The position numbers and the translations under genes are program-made. A stretch of 64,000 nt of DNA from Cyclobacteriaceae bacterium (GTDB lineage Bacteria > Bacteroidota > Bacteroidia > Cytophagales > Cyclobacteriaceae): positions 260,317 to 324,316 of the forward strand of contig JAEUTZ010000005.1 of NCBI GenBank assembly GCA_016787725.1. The letters are read 5' to 3'. The number at the start of each line of letters is the position of its first letter. The stretch's first letter is position 1. A model generated the notes under the pieces. That model saw only the letters and a list, made by a program, of their open reading frames with translations, was not told the DNA's origin and did no database searches. Positions 1-8,723 of the stretch are shown here, in pieces.

Positions 1-246
1 TTTGGAACACTCCACTGCACCATCGGATTTCTGTGGGGTGTAATTCAGTTCGCAAAAAGCAGCATGACCGGTGCCCGCATTGTGCCAGGCATCTGAACTT
101 TCCATACCGGCACGATCCAATCGCTCAAAAATGTGAATGGTGAGGGCTGGATCCAACTCCTTCAAAATCATTCCCAGGGTAGCGCTCATGATGCCTGCAC
201 CCATTAATACCACATCCGTCTTGGGGATGGAAGGTTGTTTTGTCAT
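1..246 (-). CDS. mqo: Malate:quinone oxidoreductase, N-terminal part (runs off window start)
   Basis: Reading the minus strand from the ATG at 246 gives 82 residues open to the window edge. The stretch contains an N-terminal dinucleotide-binding motif ([14 protein letters not shown], about residues 12-25), an FERLD acidic end to the second strand, and the family signature [16 protein letters not shown]. These are hallmarks of FAD-dependent malate:quinone oxidoreductase, a peripheral membrane enzyme that oxidises malate to oxaloacetate and reduces quinone. Only the 5' end is present, so the catalytic domain and C-terminus cannot be judged. No partner gene shares its strand here. Identification rests on motifs and is strong; the start is the first ATG before the motif. 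Confidence 0.9.
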   Translation of the reverse strand, partial: MTKQPSIPKTDVVLMGAGIMSATLGMILKELDPALTIHIFERLDRAGMESSDAWHNAGTGHAAFCELNYTPQKSDGAVECSK

Positions 247-276
247 AGAGGTATCAAACCTACCAAGTTATAGTAA

Positions 277-435
277 GTGCAGTCACTGAGCAAATTCCGG
301 ATTTCATTGGAATTGTATGCCAACGTCACCATTTGGGATGTACTTTTCAGTACGGTGGTCTTGTTGGGCCTGGGTCTTTCCGCCATCACTTCTCAAACCT
401 ATAAAACTGCCCTGACAAACCAACAGAAATTCTGA
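277..435 (+). CDS. Possible 52-residue single-TM small protein (GTG start)
   Basis: This lies in the 306-base gap between mqo and the gene at 553. A GTG directly after two stop codons (TAG TAA at 271-276) opens a 52-codon frame. Its product has a charged N-terminus (SKFR), a central hydrophobic stretch of about 20 residues (TIWDVLFSTVVLLGLGLSA) and a polar C-terminus, which would suit a small membrane protein. There is no clear ribosome binding site or promoter and no family was recognised, so it may equally be chance. Nothing else was seen in the gap. Confidence 0.22.
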   Translation: MQSLSKFRISLELYANVTIWDVLFSTVVLLGLGLSAITSQTYKTALTNQQKF

Positions 436-552
436 AGGCTGAATAACCCTTGATCTACCCTTCGAAATTGCCCTCTATCTTGAGGTCGCATTTTTCAATT
501 GCAAACATTTGCCATATTTGCACCTTCAGTATAGAAGAACCCTAAACCGATA

Positions 553-2217
553 ATGATCTTCGGAAAGAAAATCCAATGGCTTTTCTTTGTTCTGGCAAGT
601 ACCATAAGCGCCTTCAGCCAATCGATTGTAAATGGGAGCGTGGTTGACCAGGAAACCGGCCTTCCTGTTCCTTTCGCATCCATTGGAATCATTGGTACAT
701 CAAAAGGTACCAGCAGCAATCTCAATGGTGAATTTTCATTGGCCATCCCGGCCGGTGCAACCATAAAAATTACCTGCGTAGGATACGAGTCCCTTACTCT
801 GAATGCGTCAGGCTTGTCTGGTACGATTAAACTCCGACCTCAAACTACACACCTAAACGAGGTGTTTGTTTTGGCAAAGGCACAAAACCCACGCACCGTG
901 GTGCGCAAGGCCTTTGCTAATCTATCCAACAATTACTCGAAGGAGAGTTTCCTTCAAAAATTTTTCTACCGCCATTACTGTAAAGACGACTCGGTATTCG
1001 GGCGCTTGATTGAAGCCTCCGTAGATGTCTTGAAACATCAAGGCTACCGGACAATTAGAAGTCGAGCTGGTGACAAAGAAGAAATTCAGGTCGCACAGCT
1101 CAGGCGCAGCCTGGACAAAACCGTAATGGCACAAGGGCATGAGCCTATTTCGGTGCACAATATCTTGCAGGCAGACCTGGTGGGTTATCAATCCCCTGTA
1201 AAAAGTGAGCATTTAAAATTTTACGAAGAAGCCAGCTCCCTGCGCACTGATTTTGAAAGCTACACCTTTGCCCTGGAGGGAATTACAACGCACGATGGGC
1301 TAGAGGTGTACAAAATCAGCTATCAATCAAAACCCGATTCCATCCTCACCACCGCAGGGTATTTACCTGCTACGACAGCCCGTGGCACCTTATTTATTGC
1401 CATGGATAGCTACGCGCTCATCAAATCCGAAGATATCAAACAGGATGGACCTAACTGGATTCGTACATCGGCCTATTATCAAAAGTATGGCGATTACTAT
1501 TATCCTTATCATTTTGTTCGGGAAGGAGAGAGCCGATTCTCCGACAATCATGAACATTCGTTTCACATTGAATTAATGTCTGTCGAGATACAGCATAGTT
1601 CAACTTCAAAAATTAGGAGCAATCCTCTTGATAAAGAATCCCTGCTAAAAATCGGCTACGATTCTGCATTTTGGAGTACGCATACCGTCTTGAAAACGAC
1701 TCCCCTGGAAGATGACATTATTCATGATTTGGGCGGAGGACGGTCGCTTAATGATCAATTCTACCGTTATCAACAATATGAATGGAGCACTGCCGATGGC
1801 GGAAAAAATGGTTCGGAAAAATTCAAATGGTTTCTGGAAGATAGCCGGGGTGAGCGAATCCTTTATCTCGGGTTTATCTCCAACCACTGCCAGCCCTACT
1901 TAAATGAATTAGAACATCTTAAGAAACTGAGCAAAGCTTACCGTACTCATATTGCCTTTGTTCTTATCATGATAGAAAACGATGAAACAAAATGGCAGGA
2001 AGTTGTAACCCGGTATACTCTTTTTGCCGATGGTATAATCAATTATCGAATTGAGGTGGGTTCAGACTTGGTGAAGCGATTTAAAATAAACGAAACTCCT
2101 GCGTTCCTTCTGCTTTCAAAAGAAGGAACTCCATTGGATCCTGGCGCAACGGTTCCCAGCAATCCTTTGTTGGAGGCATTTCTTAAGAATGTGATTAAGC
2201 CGGGCAATTCTCAATAA
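553..2217 (+). CDS. Secreted carboxypeptidase-regulatory-domain protein with degenerate thioredoxin-like C-terminus
   Basis: 554 residues. A signal peptide occupies about residues 1-22 (hydrophobic FFVLASTISAFSQ end). It is followed by a CarboxypepD_reg-like beta-sandwich (about 25-105, with the usual GSVVDQETGLPVPFASI opening and GEFSL turn) as found in TonB-dependent systems and DUF5686-type proteins of Bacteroidota. The middle (about 110-400) is a beta-rich region I do not recognise. The C-terminus (about 430-550) reads like a TlpA/thioredoxin fold (YLGFISNHCQPYLNEL, later TPAFLLLSKEGTPLD) but keeps only one cysteine where a CxxC would sit. It is probably periplasmic or outer-membrane associated. 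It stands alone, and a terminator follows at once. The function is unknown; the domain calls are by eye. Confidence 0.75.
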   Translation: MIFGKKIQWLFFVLASTISAFSQSIVNGSVVDQETGLPVPFASIGIIGTSKGTSSNLNGEFSLAIPAGATIKITCVGYESLTLNASGLSGTIKLRPQTTHLNEVFVLAKAQNPRTVVRKAFANLSNNYSKESFLQKFFYRHYCKDDSVFGRLIEASVDVLKHQGYRTIRSRAGDKEEIQVAQLRRSLDKTVMAQGHEPISVHNILQADLVGYQSPVKSEHLKFYEEASSLRTDFESYTFALEGITTHDGLEVYKISYQSKPDSILTTAGYLPATTARGTLFIAMDSYALIKSEDIKQDGPNWIRTSAYYQKYGDYYYPYHFVREGESRFSDNHEHSFHIELMSVEIQHSSTSKIRSNPLDKESLLKIGYDSAFWSTHTVLKTTPLEDDIIHDLGGGRSLNDQFYRYQQYEWSTADGGKNGSEKFKWFLEDSRGERILYLGFISNHCQPYLNELEHLKKLSKAYRTHIAFVLIMIENDETKWQEVVTRYTLFADGIINYRIEVGSDLVKRFKINETPAFLLLSKEGTPLDPGATVPSNPLLEAFLKNVIKPGNSQ

Positions 2218-2245
2218 AAAAACCCGGAGGTTGTCCGGGTTAATT
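2217..2245. terminator. Bidirectional hairpin terminator between convergent genes
   Basis: Perfect 8-base arms AACCCGGA (2221-2228) and TCCGGGTT (2234-2241) enclose a 5-base loop. An A-run lies before the left arm, giving a U-run for minus-strand transcripts; the right side is only moderately T-rich. It sits between the convergent genes ending at 2217 and 2264 and can serve both. Confidence 0.75.
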
Positions 2246-2263
2246 TGTTCTGCTGGCTTGCTC

Positions 2264-4066
2264 CTAAAAAGGATATTCACCCTTATCAATCACGTAATTC
2301 GCCACTCTTCTTCTGGCTTCTTTCAGGTTGTAAGGATCAATTTTGGTAAAGCGCTTTAGTCCTAACAGCATTAACCGCAACTCATCACCTTCCGCAAAGG
2401 CATAGATCGCTTGCTTTGCAGCTGCGCCTGCCTTCTCGATTGCATGATGGAGATAAATTATCGCCATCTCCTTTTCTGTTGCGCAGGCTTTCTCACCCCG
2501 CAAACCAATTAGTTTTTCCACACGCAGGATAGTCGATTCGGCTACATAACCCTCAATAAGCATGTCGGCCAGGTTCATGAGTACTTCCTGCTCATCCGAA
2601 AGTTTCATCATAAATTTTTGAACAGCCGCGCCCGAAACCATCAAGCCTGCCTTCTTCAGGTTGCGGAGTGCCTTCTTTTCCTTCGCAAACAGCGCGTTGT
2701 CATCACCGGCTCCGAAATCCGGGATGGCCATCAATTCCTTTTGCACCGCCATGGCGGGCGTCATTAGATCAAGCGAGCCTTTCATCGCGCGCTTCATCAG
2801 CATATCGATGGTGAGCATACGATTGATCTCATTCGTTCCTTCAAAGATTCTATTGATACGGGCATCGCGATAGGCACGGTCCATCGGCCCTTCCGCTGAA
2901 TAACCCATGCCTCCATAGATTTGCACCCCTTCATCCACCACAAAATCCAGGACTTCCGATCCATGCACTTTCAAAATCGCACATTCGATCGCATATTCTT
3001 CCAATGACTTTAACCGGGCTTTCCCAGGCTCCATTCCTCCGGCTACCAGCACATCGTATGCATCATCAATATTCTGGCCGGCCCGATAGTGCGCTGACTC
3101 TGATGCAAAAACCTGGGTGGTCATCTCCGCAATCTTGTGCTTGATGGCTCCAAAGTTGGAAATGGAGGTTCCAAATTGTTTGCGCTCTTTCGCATAATTA
3201 ACGGCTGTAGAGATCGTGGCCTTACACCCTCCAACCGCTCCCGACCCCAGCTTAATCCGGCCAATGTTCAATACATTCACCGCGATCTTAAATCCATTCT
3301 CTCTTTCGGAAAGCATGTTTTCCACAGGGACCTTGCAATCATTGAAGAAAATCTGACGCGTAGAAGATCCCTTGATGCCCATCTTGCGCTCTTCTTCATT
3401 CATCGTGATTCCGCCATAGGTCTTTTCAACGATGAATGCCGTAAGGTTTTTATCAGAATCGATTTTAGCAAATACAATGAAAACATCAGCAAAGCCTCCA
3501 TTGGTGATCCACATTTTTTGACCATTGATGATGTAATGTTTTCCATCGGCACTAAGGGTTGCTTTTGTTTTGCCGCTGTTTGCGTCTGAGCCTGAATCCG
3601 GCTCCGTTAAACAATAGGATGCCTTCCATTCTCCGGTGGCCAGTTTAGGAACATATTTCTTTTTCTGTGCCTCCGTGCCATAATACAGAATCGGAAGTGT
3701 ACCGATTCCTGTATGGGCCCCGTATGCAACCGCGAAAGAATGACTTGCTCCCAGCACTTCCGCCACCAGCATGGTGGTATTAAATGACATTCCGAATCCT
3801 CCAAGACTTTCAGGAACGGATGTCCCCAATAATCCCAGCTGGCCGGCTTTATCCAGTAAAGAGGGCATGAGTTTCGGATCCTTCATAGAATCAATCTCAT
3901 CCAACCTTGGCATGATTTCCTGTTTGATGAAGTCCCGACAGGTTTGTGCAATCATCTTTTGCTCTTCACTCCACTCCTCCGGGATAAAAATTTCGTGAGC
4001 TTCTGTTTCGCGAATAAGAAATTCTCCGCCTTTAATTGCTTGCTTGGTTTCTGTTACTGTGCTCAT
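2264..4066 (-). CDS. fadE: Acyl-CoA dehydrogenase, FadE/YusJ type
   Basis: 600 residues, the length of the Bacillus FadE (YusJ) class, which is longer than the 380-residue short-chain enzymes because of a C-terminal extension. It catalyses FAD-dependent alpha,beta-dehydrogenation of acyl-CoA, the first step of beta-oxidation. Visible motifs are CLTEPDSGSDANS and WITNGG (FAD and substrate binding), YAKERKQFG, QIYGGMGYS, and FEGTNEINR, whose glutamate aligns with the catalytic base of medium-chain enzymes. The remaining 170 residues form the helical extension. It is the last gene of a marR-fadN-fadA-fadE series on the minus strand. It is separated from fadA by 193 bases that hold a 12-base inverted repeat, so it may be partly independently controlled. 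The electron acceptor (ETF) is not encoded nearby. Confidence 0.92.
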   Translation of the reverse strand: MSTVTETKQAIKGGEFLIRETEAHEIFIPEEWSEEQKMIAQTCRDFIKQEIMPRLDEIDSMKDPKLMPSLLDKAGQLGLLGTSVPESLGGFGMSFNTTMLVAEVLGASHSFAVAYGAHTGIGTLPILYYGTEAQKKKYVPKLATGEWKASYCLTEPDSGSDANSGKTKATLSADGKHYIINGQKMWITNGGFADVFIVFAKIDSDKNLTAFIVEKTYGGITMNEEERKMGIKGSSTRQIFFNDCKVPVENMLSERENGFKIAVNVLNIGRIKLGSGAVGGCKATISTAVNYAKERKQFGTSISNFGAIKHKIAEMTTQVFASESAHYRAGQNIDDAYDVLVAGGMEPGKARLKSLEEYAIECAILKVHGSEVLDFVVDEGVQIYGGMGYSAEGPMDRAYRDARINRIFEGTNEINRMLTIDMLMKRAMKGSLDLMTPAMAVQKELMAIPDFGAGDDNALFAKEKKALRNLKKAGLMVSGAAVQKFMMKLSDEQEVLMNLADMLIEGYVAESTILRVEKLIGLRGEKACATEKEMAIIYLHHAIEKAGAAAKQAIYAFAEGDELRLMLLGLKRFTKIDPYNLKEARRRVANYVIDKGEYPF

Positions 4067-4084
4067 AATATATTTGACATAAAT

Positions 4085-4126
4085 ATCAAGACGTTAGACA
4101 TAAGACTCCTGGCGTAACGTCTTGAT
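4085..4126. repeat. 12-base perfect inverted repeat in the fadA-fadE gap
   Basis: ATCAAGACGTTA (4085-4096) is exactly complementary to TAACGTCTTGAT (4115-4126), with an 18-base spacer. It lies about 18 bases upstream of the fadE start codon (minus strand), within the 193-base gap after fadA. There is no T-run on the downstream side, so it does not look like a simple terminator. An operator, a leader hairpin, or a small dispersed repeat copy are the alternatives. Confidence 0.6.
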
Positions 4127-4259
4127 TAAGCCATGGGTCATTTTTCTGAATCTTAGAAGTCACTTCGTAAATCTCTTTTACAAGTGCTCTGGATAGCTGC
4201 CAGACATTAACTCCTTAATGTTGTGCATAGTCGAATATCCTACGACTAACACCTTGCGT

Positions 4260-5435
4260 CTATCCAAGTAACTCATAAATGCCCGCTACTCCCTGGCCAC
4301 CTCCAACACAGGCCGTCACCATCCCATACTTTTTCTTTTGCCTGTGGAGTTCGTTGAAGAGTTGAACCGACAAGCGCGCCCCGGAAGATCCGAGGGGATG
4401 TCCGACAGCTATGGCACCTCCATTTACATTCAGTTTACTTCGGTCGATATCGAGCTCCTTTACCACCGCCAGCGATTGGGCAGCAAAAGCCTCGTTCAAT
4501 TCTATCAAATCAATGTCATTCAATTTTAAGCCGGCAATTTTCAGGGCTTTGGGGATGGCTGCCACCGGGCCTATCCCCATAATGCGGGGATCCACTCCGG
4601 CTGTCGCATAGCTCACCATTCGTGCTATCGGTTTCAGATTGAGTTGCTTCATCATCCGCTCACTCATAACCGCCACGAATGCAGCTCCATCAGAAGTTTG
4701 CGAAGAATTTCCTGCTGTTACCGTTCCGCCCATGGCGAAAACCGGTTTCAACCTGGACAGGCCCTCCATCGTAGTGTCAGCTCGAATCCCTTCATCGGTA
4801 GCCACCACAAACTCGCGGGTTTTCTTTTTCATGTTTTCATCCACGTAAGTTTCCTTTACGGTGATGGGAACAACCTCGTCTTTAAACTTACCTTCCTTCC
4901 AGGCGGCTGCCGCCTTTTTATGCGATTCTACTGAAAACTGATCCTGTTCTTCGCGGGAAATCTTGAATTGCTTCGATACCTCTTCGGCTGTTAAGCCCAT
5001 GCTGGTATAATAGGTTGGCGTTTCTTTGGCAATCGTATAGTTCAGTGCCGTTTTAAATCCCATAACCGGCACTAACGACATCGACTCGGTTCCGCCAGCG
5101 ATAATTACATCCGCCTGACCCGCCTGAATACGCTGGCTGGCGATGGCGATGGTTTCCACCCCCGATCCGCAATAGCGATTAACTACCATACCCGGAGTAT
5201 CGATTCCCAACGCTAATAACGAAATCATGCGGCCCATCTGCATCCCTTGGTCCGCTTCGGGCACAGCATTGCCTACAATGAGATCATCCACCATCTTATT
5301 TTCCAATCCGGGAATAGATTTTACAAGGTGCTTGATTACCTCTGATGCCAGATCATCCGGCCGGGTAAAACGAAAGCCTCCCTTCTTTGCTTTGCCAACG
5401 CCTGTTCTGAATCCCGCTACAATGTATGCGTCCAT
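4260..5435 (-). CDS. fadA: Acetyl-CoA C-acyltransferase (3-ketoacyl-CoA thiolase)
   Basis: 391 residues, full thiolase length. It cleaves 3-ketoacyl-CoA with CoA to give acetyl-CoA and a shortened acyl-CoA. The nucleophilic cysteine lies in [13 protein letters not shown] (about residue 90), the NEAFA motif in the C-terminal half, the active-site histidine in [11 protein letters not shown] and the second cysteine in TACVGGGQG close to the end. The N-terminal [14 protein letters not shown] is typical of degradative thiolases. It follows fadN by 30 bases on the same strand, so the two are probably cotranscribed and form the trifunctional-type pair. Biosynthetic acetoacetyl-CoA thiolase is an alternative, but the operon context argues for beta-oxidation. 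Confidence 0.94.
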   Translation of the reverse strand: MDAYIVAGFRTGVGKAKKGGFRFTRPDDLASEVIKHLVKSIPGLENKMVDDLIVGNAVPEADQGMQMGRMISLLALGIDTPGMVVNRYCGSGVETIAIASQRIQAGQADVIIAGGTESMSLVPVMGFKTALNYTIAKETPTYYTSMGLTAEEVSKQFKISREEQDQFSVESHKKAAAAWKEGKFKDEVVPITVKETYVDENMKKKTREFVVATDEGIRADTTMEGLSRLKPVFAMGGTVTAGNSSQTSDGAAFVAVMSERMMKQLNLKPIARMVSYATAGVDPRIMGIGPVAAIPKALKIAGLKLNDIDLIELNEAFAAQSLAVVKELDIDRSKLNVNGGAIAVGHPLGSSGARLSVQLFNELHRQKKKYGMVTACVGGGQGVAGIYELLG

Positions 5436-5465
5436 GTCGTTTTAGTTTTAATTATTTGTCAAACG

Positions 5466-7865
5466 TCAATTACGAAGAGGTTTACCTCCGGTTAAAATTG
5501 CCTGTATCCGTTCCAGCGTTTTCTTTTCTCCGGTCAACGAAAGGAATGCTTCGCGTTCAAGATCCAACAGGTATTGCTCGCTCACTTCTTGCGGATAGCT
5601 GAGGTCGCCACCACACATCACATTGGCAATCCACTTTGCTACTTTGGCATCGTGTTCAGAAATGTAACGGCCCATCAGCATCCCTTGCAGCCCGGCAAGA
5701 AAGAGGGCTTGACCGGTACGACCTTGTACCTTAATGTTCGTAGCTTGCTGTGGCATGGTGTAGCCGGCTTCCGCCAAATCAAGAACCGCTTGCTTGGCAT
5801 CCGCCAACTGACGGTCTTTATTCATCGACACGCGATCCAGTTTTTTTAGAATTCCCAATTCACGGGCCTCCTCCGCTGAAGTCGCTACTTTCGCAGTGGC
5901 GATCGTCATAAAGGCGTTTTGCAAAGCGTTCAACTCCACATCCCCTTCCTCCATGGCATCGCTTACTCGCTTCGTAAACTCTTTGGTACCCCCTCCCCCG
6001 GGGATCAAACCAACCCCTACCTCCACCAATCCGATATAGGTTTCGGCTGCTGCCTGAGCAATGTCGGCATGCAAGGTCATCTCGCAGCCACCACCCAGCG
6101 TACGTCCTTGTGGCGCAACCACTACGGGTATTGAGGAATAGCGCAAGCGCATGACCGAATTCTGGAATGCCTTGATCATGAAGTCGATCTCGTCATAATC
6201 CTGCTCAATGGCATACATGAACACCAGGCCCAGGTTAGCGCCCAACGAGAAATCGGCACCCTGATGGCCCACCACCAGGCCGCGATAATCTTTTTCGGCC
6301 AGATCAAGTGCCTTATTCATTCCTTCAATCACTGTGCTGCCCAGTGTATAGCTCTTGCTATGCCATGCGAAGTTGATTACGCCATCGCCCAGGTCGGTGA
6401 TTTTTGAATCGGCATTTTTCCAAACTACATTTTCACTCTTGCTCTCTAGAATGATAAAGCTTTCACGTCCTGGAATGGATTGGTACGTTTTGGTTGGGAT
6501 GTCGTAATATTTTTTCTGACCCCCTTCGGTTTTATAGAAGGACTTATTTCCACTCGCCACTAAGTCGTAAACCCATTGATTGGGTTTGTATCCTGCTGCT
6601 TCCATTAAGGGAATGCTCTTTTCCAGTCCCACGGCATCCCAGGTTTCAAAGGGGCCAAGCTCCCAACCAAAACCACCACTTACAGCATCATCAATGCGGA
6701 AAAGTTCATCACTAATCTCCGGAATCCGGTTGCTGACATACTGAAATAATCCGAAGAATGCATCGCGGTAAAAATCACCGGCTTTGTCTTTGCCTGCCAA
6801 CAATACCTTGAAGCGATCTTTCAGGTTATCAATCGTCTTCGTGGTCTCGAGGGTGGCAAAACGGACTTTTTCTTTCGGTTTATACTCCAGCGTTTTCAAG
6901 TCAAGCGTAAGAATCTCTGTTTCGCCTTTTGAACTTTTTGTCTTTTTGTAAAAGCCTTGGCCCGTTTTATCTCCTAACCACTTGTTTTGCTCAAGCTTGG
7001 TTACTACTTCCGGTAGCTTAAACATTTCACGACCTTCATCATTCACTAACCCGGCATAAAGATTATTAGAGACTTTTACCAGGGTATCAAGTCCTACCAC
7101 ATCCGATGTTCGGAATGTTGCTGACTTGGGTCTTCCGATTACCGGACCCGTGAGTTTATCGATTTCATCCACATTCAAATCATACTTGCGCATGGAGTCG
7201 ATCACTTTCAACAACCCATAAATGCCAACGCGATTCCCGATGAATGCGGGGGTATCCTTGCAGAGTACAGTGGTTTTACCAAGGAATAGATCGCCATAGT
7301 GCATGAGAAATTTAGTTACAGCCGGATCGGTCTTCGCTGTTGGGATAATTTCCAAAAGTTTCAAATACCGGGGTGGGTTGAAAAAGTGTGTACCGGCAAA
7401 GTGCTTCTGAAAATCCTCACTTCTTCCTTCCGCCATCAAATGAATTGGAATACCCGAAGTATTGGAAGTGACAAGGGTACCCGGGGTTCTGTATTTCTCT
7501 ACCTCCTCATAAACTTTTTTCTTAATCTCCAGATTTTCCACCACCACTTCAATCGTCCAGTCATAATTTTTGATTCGGGACATATCGTCAGAGAAGTTGC
7601 CCAACGAAACACGCGAGGCAAATTTCTTACTAAACAGCGAAGCTGGGTTTGCTTTGAGGGTGGCTTCAAAGGCACTGTTGACAATCCGGTTTTTGACTGC
7701 CGGGTGGTCCAGGTTTAGACCTTTCTTTTTCTCGTCTTCGGTGAGCTCTTTCGGTGCGATGTCAAGCAATAGCACCTCTACACCAATGTTGGCGAAGTGA
7801 CAAGCAATGCGCGAGCCCATAATGCCCGAACCTAATACAGCTACCTTTCGAATAGTTCTGTTCAT
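5466..7865 (-). CDS. fadN: Bifunctional 3-hydroxyacyl-CoA dehydrogenase / enoyl-CoA hydratase (FadN type)
   Basis: 799 residues from the ATG at 7865. An upstream in-frame extension to 7934 precedes the conserved start and is probably not translated. The domain order is dehydrogenase first, hydratase last, as in Bacillus FadN (YusL) and opposite to E. coli FadB. The N-terminus has the NAD-binding VAVLGSGIMGSRIACHFA, followed by GTHFFNPPRYLKLLEI and the KDTPAFIGNRVGIYG helix of the dehydrogenase. The C-terminal hydratase has GRTLGGGCEMTLHADI and GLVEVGVGLIPGGGG, including the glutamate-bearing loop and oxyanion glycines. It carries out hydration and oxidation, the middle steps of beta-oxidation, and passes product to FadA. 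It is preceded by marR (74-base gap) and followed by fadA (30 bases). Confidence 0.93.
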   Translation of the reverse strand: MNRTIRKVAVLGSGIMGSRIACHFANIGVEVLLLDIAPKELTEDEKKKGLNLDHPAVKNRIVNSAFEATLKANPASLFSKKFASRVSLGNFSDDMSRIKNYDWTIEVVVENLEIKKKVYEEVEKYRTPGTLVTSNTSGIPIHLMAEGRSEDFQKHFAGTHFFNPPRYLKLLEIIPTAKTDPAVTKFLMHYGDLFLGKTTVLCKDTPAFIGNRVGIYGLLKVIDSMRKYDLNVDEIDKLTGPVIGRPKSATFRTSDVVGLDTLVKVSNNLYAGLVNDEGREMFKLPEVVTKLEQNKWLGDKTGQGFYKKTKSSKGETEILTLDLKTLEYKPKEKVRFATLETTKTIDNLKDRFKVLLAGKDKAGDFYRDAFFGLFQYVSNRIPEISDELFRIDDAVSGGFGWELGPFETWDAVGLEKSIPLMEAAGYKPNQWVYDLVASGNKSFYKTEGGQKKYYDIPTKTYQSIPGRESFIILESKSENVVWKNADSKITDLGDGVINFAWHSKSYTLGSTVIEGMNKALDLAEKDYRGLVVGHQGADFSLGANLGLVFMYAIEQDYDEIDFMIKAFQNSVMRLRYSSIPVVVAPQGRTLGGGCEMTLHADIAQAAAETYIGLVEVGVGLIPGGGGTKEFTKRVSDAMEEGDVELNALQNAFMTIATAKVATSAEEARELGILKKLDRVSMNKDRQLADAKQAVLDLAEAGYTMPQQATNIKVQGRTGQALFLAGLQGMLMGRYISEHDAKVAKWIANVMCGGDLSYPQEVSEQYLLDLEREAFLSLTGEKKTLERIQAILTGGKPLRN

Positions 7866-7939
7866 ATATATAAGTAGTTCATTGTGAGTTGTTGGTCGAT
7901 GGCTCTCGAACTTCGAATAACCATTAACGAACAACGATA

Positions 7940-8389
7940 TTATTGTAAAACCTTATCGTAAATCTTATTCTCTTCAATTAAGTGATTGATGCTTCGCACG
8001 ACATCAAAGAATACATCCAATTTGGCTTGCGGTATTTCCTCTCGTACCACCTCATTGAAACGCAGGACTGTTTCTTTTGATTTATCTCGATGCTTTTTCC
8101 CTTCTAGTGTGAGATAAATCCGCACGGAGCGTTTATCCAACTTATCTGCTTTGCGATAGATCAATCCCCTTTCTTCCATTGACTTTAGTAACCGGGTGAG
8201 GCTTCTTGCTTCCAGGCCCATCAAAGGAGCGATCTTGGTTGCTGGGGTTCCTTCCTCTGAATGAATGTTGAGCAGAGCGAACCCAATAGACATCGTACCC
8301 TGATATTTGGCCGCCTGTTGATTATACATGCGGGCAATACTGTGCCAGGCAGCTTTAATGTTGTAATCAATAGTTTCTTCGCGCTTCAT
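7940..8389 (-). CDS. MarR-family transcriptional regulator, probable control of the fad operon
   Basis: 149 residues with the winged-helix arrangement of MarR proteins: a helix-turn-helix (TKIAPLMGLEARSLTRLLKSMEERGLI, written here across two helices, about residues 55-80) followed by the wing (DKRSVRIYLTLEGK). Helical ends provide the dimer interface. It is first in the fad operon, 74 bases before fadN, an arrangement that usually means local repression relieved by an acyl-CoA or related ligand; that ligand is inference. A perfect 12-base palindrome lies 34-45 bases upstream of its ATG and is the obvious candidate operator for autoregulation. Confidence 0.87.
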   Translation of the reverse strand: MKREETIDYNIKAAWHSIARMYNQQAAKYQGTMSIGFALLNIHSEEGTPATKIAPLMGLEARSLTRLLKSMEERGLIYRKADKLDKRSVRIYLTLEGKKHRDKSKETVLRFNEVVREEIPQAKLDVFFDVVRSINHLIEENKIYDKVLQ

Positions 8390-8422
8390 GGTGCAAACGA
8401 TGCCGAAGGTATAAAAAATTAT

Positions 8423-8434
8423 TATGCATGCATA
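8423..8434. promoter_or_regulatory. Perfect palindrome TATGCATGCATA, candidate MarR operator
   Basis: A 12-base perfect palindrome located 34 bases upstream of the marR start codon, in the expected promoter zone. MarR dimers bind palindromes in such positions; no experimental consensus is known for this protein, so the assignment is by position only. The rest of the 334-base gap 8390-8723 holds the Crp/Fnr-like box described separately and nothing else that I recognise. Confidence 0.45.
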
Positions 8435-8623
8435 CTAAGTAAGGATTTTCTTTCACACCCGCATGTTGCTTTTTAAGCCTTTTAGTGTGCTGAAGGTCAC
8501 CTAATGCTCAATAAAAACTGACGATCTGTAAGGGCATTGTGAGTATTCTGAAACTTGTTTCAAACAAGGTAATTCCATATCTATTTGTAAATCAACGCTT
8601 TAGTTCTTTCAGCGCTTTTAATT

Positions 8624-8641
8624 ATATGATAAAGATCATAT
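8624..8641. promoter_or_regulatory. Crp/Fnr-like box upstream of the YceI/barrel genes
   Basis: ATATGAT-AAAG-ATCATAT forms perfect 7-base arms around a 4-base spacer. The core TGAT-N4-ATCA equals the FNR consensus core. A Bacteroidota -7-like element TAATCTTG (8685-8692, one mismatch to TAnnTTTG) would put transcription start near 8697 and the box centre near -64, a class I activator position. The start codon of the controlled gene is at 8724. The regulator is not encoded in the window. Confidence 0.55.
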
Positions 8642-8723
8642 TTTCAGTTGGTTAACAATCATGTGGCAGCTTGTTGAACCTATCTAATCTTGTATCGCTA
8701 ACCAGCACAAAAAACCAAGTGTT

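Noticed and set aside
3137..3589. 150-residue plus-strand frame
   Set aside because: Entirely antisense to fadE, which has full family motifs.
5916..8476. Several long plus-strand frames in the fad region
   Set aside because: All are antisense shadows of fadN and marR.
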